DNA from: Ciborinia camelliae
Lineage: Eukaryota > Ascomycota > Leotiomycetes > Helotiales > Sclerotiniaceae
NCBI GenBank assembly: GCA_025890175.1
Contig: JANPYM010000001.1
Location: 4,430,107 to 4,494,106, forward strand
Direction: 5' to 3'
Length of the DNA stretch: 64,000 nt
The notes beneath the pieces were generated by a model. That model saw only the letters and a list, made by a program, of their open reading frames with translations. It did no database searches and was not told the DNA's origin. The position numbers and the translations under genes were made by a program. Below, in pieces: positions 11,549 to 23,005 of the stretch (position 1 is the stretch's first letter; each line of letters opens with the position of its first letter).

Positions 11549-13645
11549 TATTTACTTCCTTTTTTCCCCTTCTTGTATCGAGTTGTGTGGTTGCTTTTGT
11601 AAATGAAAGTTGGTTGTATAGTACTTCGTAAGGAAGGGTGACAATTAGTCAAATCAAATTGATATTGCGATCAACTTTGATGACGCGATTTTCAAGGAGT
11701 GACTCTTACTTCGCCTTCAAAGGCAAATGTGATTTTTGGGAAGGAAAGTAACGTGCAGGAACTGCACAGACAATAGAAAGTCAAAAAATGAGGGTGGTGA
11801 TGCTCAAAATGTGAAAGCAAGGCAAGAATGAGATCGATATTGATATTGAGACTGAGATGAGAAAGGAAGAGAGAGGTACAAGATTACAGAAAGTGGAGAT
11901 TGACCAACGGTTTAGGTTTCTGACGGATGGTGCCTTGGAAGTTGGTGGTACGGTACGGTTACCATGGACCCCGGCCGTGGTAAATCATTTCGATGCAACG
12001 CGAATGCGAATCAATTACCTATTCCATTCACGAATAAGGGGGAGGATGGGGGGAACGTGCATATGATATGGCTCTTCCATTGATTGAATTTTGTGATGGA
12101 TGATAAATGAATGGATGGATCACTCACTCACTCACTCACTCATCACCTGCCTCCTGGATTGAAAGATCGTAGTAGAAGTTGAAGTAGACGTAGAAATAGA
12201 AGATTTGAATCTGAATTTCCCATTGGGGAATCCTTCCTCGATTAGGTTTTATGCTATTCTATTTTAAGGGGAAATCCATGGGAAATCAATCTGAGACCCT
12301 TAATTTTATTATTAGCAACCTATGGGAGTCCGGACACAGAATCAAGTGAAACTGATTGATAAGCAAGGGATCCATCGATCCAGTATAATGGGAGGATTTA
12401 TTTATCGCTTGCCGCTCAACCTCGGGTATTATTGATCTATCAAAAAGGGATAATTCTATATAGGTATTGATACCGTATTGATACGATGGCTCATTGGATC
12501 AATTCAACTCGTTTTTTTATGAAGTTCATCATGATGCGTGAGATCCATTCTCAAGTTTAGACCTTACCCGTCTCCCTTTGTAGCTTTTGAAACCGACTTA
12601 GCGAAGAGGCTAATCGTAATCGATCCATATTGATGATGGAAGGTTATGGATGGATGCTAGAAGAAGAATGATGATAGAACACCCCATTATTGTCAATACA
12701 GTAATGATATACCTACCCTAGATTTAGGGTTGAAACTTGATGGACTCCGATCCTTCTTGGCATTTCAAGGTTATTTTGATATCCGTATTTTACCCATGTT
12801 ATTAGCTGGGTGTTGATGGGTACTCAGTACAATGCCGTTTGCCAAGTTCCTTCTTTTTTTCTACATATTCATACTGTTTTTCATATATGGCAGGTTCGGT
12901 CAGTCAGTCAGTCAAGGACAGACAGACTTCTAGGCGGACTTTATATCATTTCATTTTTCTACATAGTGTTACAGCACTGTCCGGTATGCCCCGTTTGTAA
13001 TCTTACGGATTGATATCGAATCGACCCTCAATAATGGACCCTTTATCACCAACCCCCCTGTGCGTTCCCTATTTCTGTCTGTACCTGCATTTGCAGCCAC
13101 AATGGTACAACATCTTAACCCTGACCACCATGGGAGTGTGTTTGGTACCTCGAATGTTTAAACCCAATTATGATACAGTAACTTAAGCTAAGTGAGCGGC
13201 GTCTAATAGGCACTACAGTGTATCCAACCGACATACTCAAGCCCAAGCCCCTATATTTTGGCATGTGAAATGTATCGATTTGGTATTTTGATGTTAGTGA
13301 AGGAATTTGGATATCAAATCGGGAGTTGGTGAGGTAGAAATTGGAATGGAAACGGACAATGAGTTATGAAGAATGGATGAGGGGATTTTAATGTTTTATA
13401 TTACAGTATAATGTAACAAAATATAGCATAGTCTAATTGAGCACTTGAACAAAAATAAAAAAGACGATGACCGATGAGCCCATCAACTAACTCTACCCTG
13501 GACTGGAGAAACCAACAGCTAAATCACGTGCTAGTCACGCGTTAATCATCAGCTTGACCCCGCGTGCCCCGCCATCCGCCTCCTCTACTCCCCACACAAC
13601 CCTCTCCAAACCCACAAAATCCCCCAAAACATCGCCCCAACAAAA
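11549..13645. other. Intergenic between Crh and cutC-like genes
   Basis: No supportable gene. The start is the promoter of the leftward Crh gene. A CACT tetranucleotide run lies at about 12119-12141, and short AT-rich repeats occur elsewhere. Frames at 11857-12066 and 12810-13013 show no domain and no splice partners. Confidence 0.55.
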
Positions 13646-14592
13646 ATGCCCCTAGAAATCGCAACCTTTACCCTCTCCTCCGCTCTCCTAGCTCTTAAAT
13701 CCGGCGCGCAGCGTATCGAACTCTGTTCTCATAAAAATAAAGATGGGTTGACGCCTGATGTGAAAGATTTCATCAGCATCTCTTCTTCGCTATTTCAATC
13801 CTCATATTCTGGAAATGTGGGGAGGTTTGATGTGGATGATGCATTGGGAGTTCGAGGAGAGGGGGAGGAAAGTAAGAGAGAGGTTGGGGAGGAGGTTAAA
13901 GGAGAAATCAATATAATGATTCGACCGCACGATAATAGTACTCGAGGCACAGGACCGGATGAAGACTTCAGAGTAGGAGATGAGGTGTTTGACAGGATGA
14001 AGGAGGAAATTAGGATGTTTAGGGAGGCTGGGGGGAGGGGGTTTGTTTTTGGGATTTTGAAGGATTCGGATGGAGATGAGGGAAAGGGGTTAGTTATTGA
14101 TACAGAGAGATGTGCTGAATTGATTAGAGTTGCGAGGGAGGGGGAAGGCGGGGAGAAGGTGAGGTGTACGTTTCATCGGGCCTTTGATCGGATCGAGAGT
14201 TCAAGAATGGGAGAGCAATTAGAAATCGTAAGTATTTTAGTTTTTTTCTCTTTCCTTCCCACGTACTTTCTCCCATTCCCTATCCAAAAACAACTAACCC
14301 AACCATCTCCACAAAACAGCTTGTATCCCTCTCCTTCACCGCCATCCTCACCTCTGGCAGCTTCCCAACCGCCACCCAAGGAATCCCGCAAATCGCAAGA
14401 TTAGCACAGCAAGCTGCGGGTAGAATCGATATCATCGTAGGAGGCGGGGTACGAAGTCAAAACTTAAGGCAGTTGATGGATGGAACGGGGGCGCGGTGGT
14501 TTCATAGTAGTGCGGTGATGGGCGAGGGGGAAGAGGTGGATGTGGAGGAGGTGGGGAGATTGAGGGCTATTTTGGGGGATGTAATAGGTTAG
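13646..14592 (+). CDS. cutC: CutC family protein
   Basis: Two exons, 13646-14227 and 14320-14592, give 284 residues, close to the usual CutC length. The N-terminus MPLEIATFTLSSALLALKSG with AQRIELCS matches the family TIM-barrel start (x-E-x-C... A-x-R-I-E-L-C). Later hallmarks are the MIRPHD segment, GFVFGILKDSDG, CTFHRAFDR and, after the intron, ILTSGSFPTATQG and IIVGGGVRSQN. CutC was linked to copper homeostasis in bacteria, but its biochemical role remains uncertain. An insertion of about 40 polar residues between the ELCSHK region and MIRPHD makes it slightly longer than bacterial forms. The protein is predicted cytosolic, with no signal peptide. It has no close neighbours on the same strand. 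Confidence 0.9.
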
Positions 14593-15041
14593 GTGTGAAT
14601 GGTTCGGGTATATGGGTGGATCGCGTGATGGAGTCATGGTATGCTTTTGCGTGCGCGTTACGTAGTTTGGTTGTTGGATGGTGGTGGTGATGGCGGTATG
14701 TATATAGGTGGTGGGAAATTGTAGGATGGCGATGGGTATTGATATTTAATGGAGCGGGGAATAGATTAGGCGAGTTCTGAATTGGGGTGATAGGTAGGTA
14801 TGGAATGATATACTCGTGGAAGATGAATTTTTAGAATTGAAGATTCGCTGCTGTTTGTGTAGGAGTAAATAGAGCGTGACACTAATATATTCATAACTTT
14901 TCCCTTGATAGATCTGTTTTTGAATATTCCTACCCAGCTTTCAGTTTTCAATCTTCCAGAAACTGCTTAACTCCCACCGAGTCTATACTTCCCAATCACT
15001 AATTCCTCCTTCATCCGAATAAAATCAAACGTCCTAGCGTC
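14593..15041. other. Short intergenic stretch
   Basis: Downstream flank of the cutC-like gene, GT-rich in its first 150 bases. Nothing else is recognised. Confidence 0.5.
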
Positions 15042-16850
15042 TCATTTATCGAGCTGCACAATTTCAGCCTCGATACTCCCACCACTGAGCTCAAAAGTGG
15101 GCAACCACAAGGAAGTAAAAACACATCCCATGATGGTAAGATATCTCAACTTTGAAATCCTTCCCTGCTTTTCCGCATGTTCTCGGAAACCCGTGAAGAT
15201 TGTCTGAGCGAGATGAGAAGCATCATCATTATCCAGCTTCTTTCCTCCGGTCTCACACACAGCCCATACTTGCTGTGGCAAGAGAGCACATTAGAACACG
15301 AAGGTTCGAGAGCTGGAGAAGTGCATCGCGACGAAGATCCTGAAGTTCTGTACTTGGTTCTGATAATTTTCGATGTGAGGTTGAACAAGTTAATAAACTG
15401 ATACATACCCAATCAAGATACTCTATACCCAATTCTTCCTACTGATATGAAGACCCATTCTAAGGCTCCTTGAAGAGTTCTTCATTGAAGGAGTCGTTTT
15501 GTTGAAAGAATTTTCCATGGTGCTTAGGAGAAGAAGTAGTCGCATAACATCTGCATTACAAAGTTCCACCGAAAACCTCTCGATAGCAGTAACACCATCA
15601 AATATCTTCACGGCCACAAATTGATCTAGGATCGGGCGATTCAATAATCGTAATGTCCGAAGCTTTGTCACGTCTAAAAGCCTTGATAGTCGCCACTCTC
15701 TGTTAGATACCAAATAGCTCCGATTGTACATCCCATTCCCAAGTATGGGATCTCGTATATTCAACCGGTGTCCCATTTTCTCGTTTCTAATCGTCAAAAT
15801 CTATGACAATTCTAGGGAATAAGTCCTCATCATCTCCACAGGTGGTGGCCTGATCTAGACCTAGGGCGGTAATAGTAGGGCTTCCATTATTCTATAGCCG
15901 AATGAGCAATCCATGTGTTAGAATAGTCAGACTGCAGTCAACATTGAGAGGCTTTGGATTCTCGAATTCGTTTGGAAGATTGAAATCAGTTGAAAAATCG
16001 CGAAAAATTAAAATAGCAAATCAATTCAAACACTCAAGTCATTCTCGAATGTTAAAGCTTTTCCTATATTGAAATATTTCCAACATCAAAAGCTTGGATC
16101 TGGTCTGCTAGTCCAGACTACTGGATACCCTAGAATGGAGACAAAGCAGAGAACTTCCTCAACATAGCCTATCAGCGAGAATTAGTACACCGGCTAATAT
16201 CTTGTTAACTAACATAAGACCAATCCATTCCAGAGTCAAAACGAGGTGGGTATTAGAAAGGGCAACGATTAGAAAGTCTAGCATCTTCACACGTACAAAG
16301 AGAATTTTAGCAATACTCGGGCTCAGTTCGCCCTTCAGGTTCCTCAAATCTAGACTATGTAAGTTCCTGAAACTTGGAAGTTCCGGCCACGGATGGTGAT
16401 TTTCAAAAGGATCTACACGCCTCTCGGGGCAGATATCTGTAATTCTATCAATGATGTTGGAAGGAAGATGGAAAGGAACCGTGCCAATAGTTCAAAAATC
16501 CGCTTTGTAAATAAATAGAGGGAAGAAAAGGAGCTAAGCACCAAATTGAAACTCTTTCGAGATTCGGCATATTCTGCAGGCACATGCGGAGGCTAATTAT
16601 ACGAGGATATGGATAGGCCGAAAACAAAAACCCAATCTAAATCTAAGCGACATGTATGACGGAGGCGAGTTTCAGTAGGGAGTTGGCAGATACCACGCAA
16701 CTTTCTTTTAACAACAACAACAGAAGGTCCGTCCCATTTTTCAAATTCTGGCACAACAATCTCACGATAAAGCACGGGTCTGAAGATATCATTGAGAATC
16801 TTTCTATATGTTCAGTATTGACTTGCCGGTGAGATGCGCCAATGGGCCAC
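15042..16850 (-). pseudogene. Decayed F-box/LRR-like gene
   Basis: On the minus strand, coding-like pieces follow one another in different frames without splice signals to connect them. Near 16800-16593 one reads ILNDIFRPVLYREIVVPEFE, the usual shape of the end of an F-box and the following helix. Near 16595-16450 another reads LRMCLQNMPNLERVSIW, and near 16350-16160 SFRNLHSLDLRNLKGELS, both leucine-rich-repeat-like. Further pieces (15797-15423, with LLDVTKLRTLRLLNRPI) lead to a C-terminal part ending at 15042 (SKLRYLTIMGCVFTSLWLP). Stops and frame changes interrupt all of them. I read this as a broken member of the large fungal F-box/LRR-like families, which are substrate receptors of SCF ubiquitin ligases. 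An unusual many-exon gene is a less likely alternative. Confidence 0.55.
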
Positions 16851-17837
16851 AAAATGTCCTCTTCAATCAGTCACATTGACAAGAGAGCAGGATATTATGT
16901 CGATTGACAGACAAGAGGATTTTTTCACCACCGACAATGGTTTATGTCCACGGTGGCATTGCTTCAAGAATCACAACCGCTTGCAATCTGGGGAGAGAAG
17001 GTTAAAAAGAGGCTGCAGGTTCCTGTCTCAGATTGGATTAGCTTCGGATCCCTACAGTATTACAACACCTGACCAGCCACCATATGCCACCTCCTCGCTG
17101 TCCAGTGAAGTGGCCGATGCCGATGCCACCACTTCATTATCCTAAATAGAACTGAACATTCAAACCGATCTCAAGCTTCATATAAGCTTCCAAAATATTT
17201 TTTTTGGAATATTTTTATTATTTTAAACCTCTAATTTTGTCGATCAATTAAGGACATTAAAAGGTCAGCTTCGGCTTGTTTTCTTCGCGGATGGATAGAA
17301 AGTTACCCCTAACCGCGCGTTAAACAGTTATCTTGGTCAAAGAACAGTCCTCTCGCCTGAGTTTGAAGTGAAATATAGTTCTAGACTTGGCCGTCTTACA
17401 TGCTTAGGATCTATGATTGACCCTGGGTAGAGCATGTTGATCTCACTGAAGATGTTGACCAATAATCTTTCAATCTACACACATACTCGGACTTGTATTC
17501 TACGGAAAGAGAATGGGCGTTTCATTATATGATCATGATAAAGAATATTAGGCATGGGGAATTGTTGCAGCAGTAGAAAACAAAAAATACCAACCACCTC
17601 ATCCCCATCCTGGACGAACACGTTATACTACAGGCAATACTCGTAAGGCTTTTCTTGGTCTGTTGGCGAGAGTTAGTCCTGTTGCTAGCTTTGGCCAGAT
17701 AATATTTATCATAAAACCCCTATATTGGAGCTACTCAAGGGAGAATACCAAATCAATAGAAATTTGGAAATAGGAAAGAAAGGCACATCTAGGGGTGAGA
17801 GATATGATTTGGATATAGATGTCAGTCCTAGAAAAGT
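16851..17837. other. AT-rich region between two gene relics
   Basis: A plus-strand frame at 16834-17145 (103 codons) overlaps the upstream edge of the F-box-like relic and has no domain. The rest, especially 17190-17240, is AT-rich and shows nothing recognisable. Confidence 0.45.
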
Positions 17838-19172
17838 TGCAGAATGGGACTCAGAGTAGGAGCCGCTCTAAAACCCGCGAACGAGCTGTTCAAAATGCTG
17901 GCAGATCGCGCGCAACTCGCCCCTCAAAACTCTGTGGGAAACCCAAAACAACTGGAAGAAAATAGAAAGATGATAGTGATAGCGAAGACAGCAAATTTGA
18001 GACTAGTAATGATGATAGTGGGAGTGAGAGTGATAGCTACTGCGATTCTGAGCCTGATCGCCAGAAAATATCAAAGTCCGTCAAACTTCGACGGGATCAA
18101 CGATCGTGCAAGAAGAGGCCAGGAAAAAGCGGAAGATAAATAGATGCAGATTAAGATAAGGACAAACTTTTGGAGTATGAAGAAGATGACGAGGCGGATA
18201 GAAAAAAGGAGAAGCAGAATAAGAAGAAATTGAAGAGGTTTCGATGAAAAGAGTAAAAGCCAAAATCCTAAATCAGTGACCAAAAAGATGATAGAAGATG
18301 ACAAGATCGCTCTTCTAGGCAAGAAGAGGGAGCATGACGATGGAGGTAACGATGCGAAAGACGAGTAAGAGCAGGCTTGGTAACAACCAAAGCCAAGAGT
18401 CTGAAACAGGAGAGAAAGATAAGGAAAAAGGAATCGAAAAGCCAAATCCTTACCAATGAACAAACCCCTCTCCAATATTCGACAAGAGCAAAAGTAGTAT
18501 CTACCAAAGAGCCAAGGCGAAAGGTCCAGACAGAAATTCTATTCGCCAATTAGAAATCCAACGACATGGCAAAAGACGAGAGCAAGAATTATCAAGCAAG
18601 AAATAAAATGCCTATTTTTTAGAGGATGGTGGATATGATGATTGGAATGACACAGATACATCTTCACTTGCAACCTGTAAACAATCCTGTCGTACTTCCT
18701 CTCGCCTCTCCTCACTATTTAGCCCACGTAACCGAAGTCTGACCCCTGAGCCAACATCCCATTTGACGTCTTCTCTATCACATCGCCCTCGACTTTCCAT
18801 TTCATCTAGAACAGGATAAACCACTTTCGGTGCGAATGTGATTAGAAGCTCGCCATTACAAAATATTGTATCTGCAGACTCGTTACCGGAAATCCTGTAC
18901 CAGATGATACTATTATAACACTTCCTCCATCAGCATATGAGCGGCCTTTATCGCCTTTGGCAAGAAAAGGTGAGCCAGATATGGGCGGAATGAAGAATGT
19001 AATATTCATGAGTCGTGGCGAGAGAGGCTCTATCGAATTTGTGCCTTCGAATGTAAAGCCTATAGATCCTGGTAATATTGAGATTGTTCTTATGAAAATG
19101 AGGAGAAACTTTGATCGGGGAGGAATTCCTCTACTCCTTGAAACAAAATCACTTACCAAATCAAGAGACTAG
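17838..19172 (+). pseudogene. Relic of a gene for a charged Ser/Asp/Lys-rich protein
   Basis: One plus-strand frame from 17838 reads sensible, strongly charged protein (QNGTQSRSRSKTRERAVQ; later SNDDSGSESDSYCDSEPDRQ; then EYEEDDEADRKKEKQNKKK) but is cut by in-frame stops at 17963, 18137, 18152, 18245 and 18254. A second coding-like stretch starts at 18622 (EDGGYDDWNDTDTSSLATCK... SSLFSPRNRSLTPEPTSH). Two further frame changes lead to a third ending at 19170 (PPSAYERPLSPLARKGEPD; GSIEFVPSNVKPIDPGNIEI). The three segments look like consecutive parts of one protein, so this is probably an ancient gene broken by stops and indels. Composition suggests a nuclear or disordered protein. I do not recognise the family. 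Confidence 0.55.
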
Positions 19173-19879
19173 CAGCGCTGAGAAAGGAAACCCCATCAAA
19201 ATACTGAAAACTCCTTTCTATGTTTCTAAATATTCACTGCATAGGAGGCGCGATGAAAAAAAGTGCATAGTTTACAAGAAAGAGGACGGCATGAGTTGAA
19301 GATGGGAGTTTGGTTTTGATTTGAAATATACCCTTTACATGTACATGTACATGTACTAGAAATATGTACCAATAACATATTTGTTGTTTTGCGATTCTGC
19401 CTATAAAATCATCAACTGATAATCACAAGGCGGATTCTGACCTATTCCAGCCTATTCAGCCTCACCCACCTAAGCAAACAAACACTACAAAACATCACCA
19501 ATGAAAAGCGCATTATCAAATCTCACGAGAGCTCGACACGACTGTGTGGCAGTGAATTTACGTTGGAGGAGAATTGGGGAGCGAAGGCGAAGACAACATT
19601 GTTCGTAAACTCGCCCTTGCTTCTTTTACTACAAATACTACAGTAGACTACCCAGTGATTTTTTATTTATTCAAATCATATCTACCGTACAATAAAGTAC
19701 GGATAGTATTATCTTCTCTTGGATACCAACCCAATACACGTACAATACAGCAACACCTGCATCCTTAATAACTACCTAGCTAGTTATTTTACAACTCTAC
19801 TTGCCCTGCCTTCCTAATCTTTTATTTTCAGCATTTCCATTAGACGTTCATCCTCGCAAACCTCAGACAATCACAAACC
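19173..19879. other. Intergenic, promoter side of the four-TM protein gene
   Basis: Contains a TACATG repeat at about 19337-19356. The final 150 bases are CA/CT-rich, like a 5' leader. No gene seen. Confidence 0.5.
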
Positions 19880-21079
19880 ATGGCACTTCCTCCTATCTCA
19901 TTTCCCCCCTTCTCCTTACCTTCAATATCAATACCCTCAATCCCCACCATATCAATCCCCGAAATACCCCCAGTACTAATTCCCGGCGACATCATCAAAA
20001 CAATGCAAGAAGCGATCCACAACAATGACCTCGAATTCCAATGCAAGCGCCACGCATTATTTATGTCCACCTGGGGCGATTGGACAATCCTACTATTCTT
20101 CATTGGATATATTTGTGGGATAATATTAATTTTGTTGACGAATAATTTGGTGCATAAGGAAAGTAAGGACAGGTGGTTGTGGGCGAGGTGGTATGAATCC
20201 ATATGGAATAAAGCTGAAAAGACTGTTGTTCCACCAGTAGATCCTACTGTTATTCCTGGAGATGTGCTGATGGGAGGTTATGGGGTAGGGAGGGTGAGTG
20301 AAGAGGATAGTCCTGTTGTGAAGGATGCAAGGATTGCCGAGGAGGGGAATTTGAAAGAGGGTGAGAGCGAGAGCGAAAGTTTGGGTTCACCACCTCCATA
20401 CGAACCATCCACCTCTCACGCAGCGAGTACATCAACATCGCAATCACAAACCTTACCCTCAACCTCGGTTGCTGCTTCCGCATCCGCTGTCGTCCCTATC
20501 CCTATACCCACGAAACCTGCCAAAAAACCCGCCGAACAATTCGTAAAAGGCACAATCATATTTTCCCTATTAGTCGTCGACCTATTCTTTCAAGCACTCG
20601 CCATCCAATATTTCACCTACTGTAATTCCGACAATCGTGACAAGGGGCAGCTCTCTAACGGATGGGGTATCTTCTTGTGGACATTATGTTCTCCTTTGTA
20701 TCTCGGAGCCTTTTCGTCCTTCTTATGCTGGGTAATTTTGTTTCGGGATTTGTGGGGACCCGGCGCAAAAAAGAAGTTGCCCCTTGACCCATCTTGTATG
20801 TGGATGTTTTTACTTGGTCTTCTCGTTGCGGCTATTGCTTTGCCGATTATTACAGTAAAGGGAGGGTACAGGGGGCTTATTTGGTGCGTGGAAATTTGTC
20901 AAAAGGGGTTCTGTGCTGCTGAAGAAGAAGGAGAGGAATTGGAGAATATGGAGGAAGGGAGGAGAATAGTTGGTGAAGAGGAAGGAGAGAGGGTAGGGCG
21001 CGACAGAAGCAAGAGTAGAAACAGGCATCCAGAGCAAGCCGAGGAGACGGTCGGTTTGATGAAAGGATTTGGTATCTAG
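19880..21079 (+). CDS. Four-TM membrane protein with PPxY motif, unknown function
   Basis: Single exon, 399 residues, ATG in the good context AACCATGGC. The N-terminus is Pro/Ile/Ser-rich (residues 1-38). Hydrophobic segments lie at about 66-86, 221-243, 262-288 and 306-325. Between the first and second is an acidic, Ser-rich loop (140-220) that contains SPPPYEPS; PPPY at 171-174 is a canonical PPxY site for WW domains of Nedd4/Rsp5 ubiquitin ligases. The C-terminal tail is Glu/Arg-rich and cytosolic if an even number of helices is right. I do not recognise the family; it resembles lineage-restricted fungal membrane proteins. The stop lies 227 bases from the stop of the convergent farnesyl diphosphate synthase gene. 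Confidence 0.8.
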   Translation: MALPPISFPPFSLPSISIPSIPTISIPEIPPVLIPGDIIKTMQEAIHNNDLEFQCKRHALFMSTWGDWTILLFFIGYICGIILILLTNNLVHKESKDRWLWARWYESIWNKAEKTVVPPVDPTVIPGDVLMGGYGVGRVSEEDSPVVKDARIAEEGNLKEGESESESLGSPPPYEPSTSHAASTSTSQSQTLPSTSVAASASAVVPIPIPTKPAKKPAEQFVKGTIIFSLLVVDLFFQALAIQYFTYCNSDNRDKGQLSNGWGIFLWTLCSPLYLGAFSSFLCWVILFRDLWGPGAKKKLPLDPSCMWMFLLGLLVAAIALPIITVKGGYRGLIWCVEICQKGFCAAEEEGEELENMEEGRRIVGEEEGERVGRDRSKSRNRHPEQAEETVGLMKGFGI

Positions 21080-21306
21080 GACCATAGTCTAGGACCCTAG
21101 CATTCATGAAATATTATGAAAAAAAATAATGGCCAAGAACAGAGAAAAGATGTGAATTGAACAATTGCCCATTAGTGCAAGACAAAACAGAAGGATTTAT
21201 CCGGGGTATATCAGAACTGTTACATAAATTCCAACCACATTTATTAGGATCGCTTGCTGTTCATTAGTGTAAAGAAGTACGTGTTGCAATTAATGGTCTG
21301 GTCCAT

Positions 21307-22403
21307 TTACTTGCTTCTCTTGTAGATCTTGCTCAAGAAGCTTTCAAATACGGTCTTCTTCAAGCCCTCTGACTCGTCAACCTGTGCAATCAGTTTTCTG
21401 ATCTCACCAACTCTCTCCTCTTCGTAATCCTGATAGATCTTCTCCAAATTCAACTCATCAAACAGCTTCTTCACTGCAGCTTCCTTTGTCTTATCTTTGT
21501 GACCATAGTTTTCCTCGAGAATCTTACGCTGCTCTGGTGTGGCAATGGCCAGTGCTTTGTTGACTAGCCAAGAACATTTGTTATCCATGATATCGGTACC
21601 AATTTTGCCAATGTGCTCTGGTAGACCAAAGTTGTCAAGATAATCATCCTGGATTTGGAAATATTGGCCAAGTGGAATCAAGATATCTTCGGCTTGCTTA
21701 AGGTTCTTTGGGGTAGCAATGTTTTGGTGGTGAAGAGCAAGGGCGACAGGGAGGTAGAAGGAATAATAGGCGGTCTTGTAGGTGACAATAAAGTCATACT
21801 TTGTCATGGAGAAGTTATCCAAATCGACCTTGTCCTCTGGCGCAGTCAACAAATCGCACAATTGGCCAAGTTCTGTCTGATATGTAACTTCGTGAAAGAG
21901 TTCGATGAGGTCAATGTAAGAAGGGTGCGAGCGGAAGTACTTCTTCAACAGAGAGTAGATGGCAGCTTCGAGGATGAAAGCATCATTGATAGCGATCATG
22001 CCGACATTTGGTTGCCTGTACCAACAGGGTTGACCGCGACGAGTAATGCTGCTATCCATGATATCGTCTGATACAAGGAAGAAAGCTTGGAGAAGTTCGG
22101 TCATCCATCCCAACGTGGCAGATTCGAAATATTGTTCTTCAGATAGAGGAGCTTCGAGGAGGAGAGACACCGAGTCAGAGACAGACATTCCACGATTACA
22201 TTTTCCGCCAATTGTGTTGGCATATAGAGACTACATGATGGAATTCAGCATAAGTAATTTGATTTTTTCGGTGGAAAACTCACAGCCTTGAGCCAGTCTT
22301 GACCTTGTTGAGGGAGGTTGTACTTTTGGGCATGGGCAAGTAAGTCCTCAACCAATTTTGGGAAGACGGATTCGAATTCCTTGAGAGTAGTAGTCTTTGC
22401 CAT
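21307..22403 (-). CDS. ERG20: Farnesyl diphosphate synthase
   Basis: Two exons on the minus strand, 22403-22284 and 22230-21307, give 347 residues, the standard size. The enzyme condenses isopentenyl diphosphate with dimethylallyl and then geranyl diphosphate to make farnesyl diphosphate for sterols, dolichol, ubiquinone and prenylated proteins. Both aspartate-rich metal-binding motifs are intact: DDIMD at 95-99 and DDYLD at 235-239, inside the familiar [18 protein letters not shown] and [13 protein letters not shown] contexts. The C-terminus KIYKRSK matches the basic tail of the family. A bulky aromatic before the first motif (Phe) is typical of farnesyl-length product control. It shares a 602-bp divergent promoter region with the APC8 gene. 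No targeting sequence is evident; cytosolic or ER-associated. Confidence 0.97.
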
Positions 22404-23005
22404 TATGATTGCGTAGGCGAGATGTGATGGAAGTAGATTAAGTAGATTAGGATAACGGGTATACTAATTGGAAGTTGGAGACAGTAGAGAGTAGAGAGTT
22501 GGGGGAAATGACAGGTTTGAGTGTAAACAAAATGAGGGTAGGTAAACAATGGGGTTCCAACAGTTGGTTCTACAAAGAAATGCGAGTGACAGGGGGAAAT
22601 TAAAGGACGGCGGTGAAGGTGCGGGGTGGGCAGAACGCGGAACTACAAATCGCGCTTTCCATGAGATGGATGACTTTCCGTACTTAAGTTAATCATGGCA
22701 CTTGGGAGATTATCCAACGCTTAAAATCTTATTGTCATGCCACTTTTTTTTGATAAAAAAGTGGTAAATGCATAGTGAGTTGAAGTTATATCATTCAAAG
22801 ATTTTACGACGACAATACCCATTGTGAAGCGTTGTTCGGTCGACGCGGCGTGAAAAACAATATAATACCCAAGGGCCGGGCTGTACCATAGTCAAACAAA
22901 GTTAATAAATACCTACCCAGCCTTACTCGTTTGCAGAGCACCCTGCATTCTATGAGCTATCCGGAAGCTCGTATTCTCAAAGAATAGAGGTAGAAACATT
23001 ACAAA
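22404..23005. promoter_or_regulatory. Divergent intergenic region between ERG20 and CDC23 genes
   Basis: 602 bases separate the two start codons, so it must hold both promoters. It includes an inverted pair ACTTTTTT...AAAAAAGT at about 22742-22762. No single control element can be named with confidence. Confidence 0.6.
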
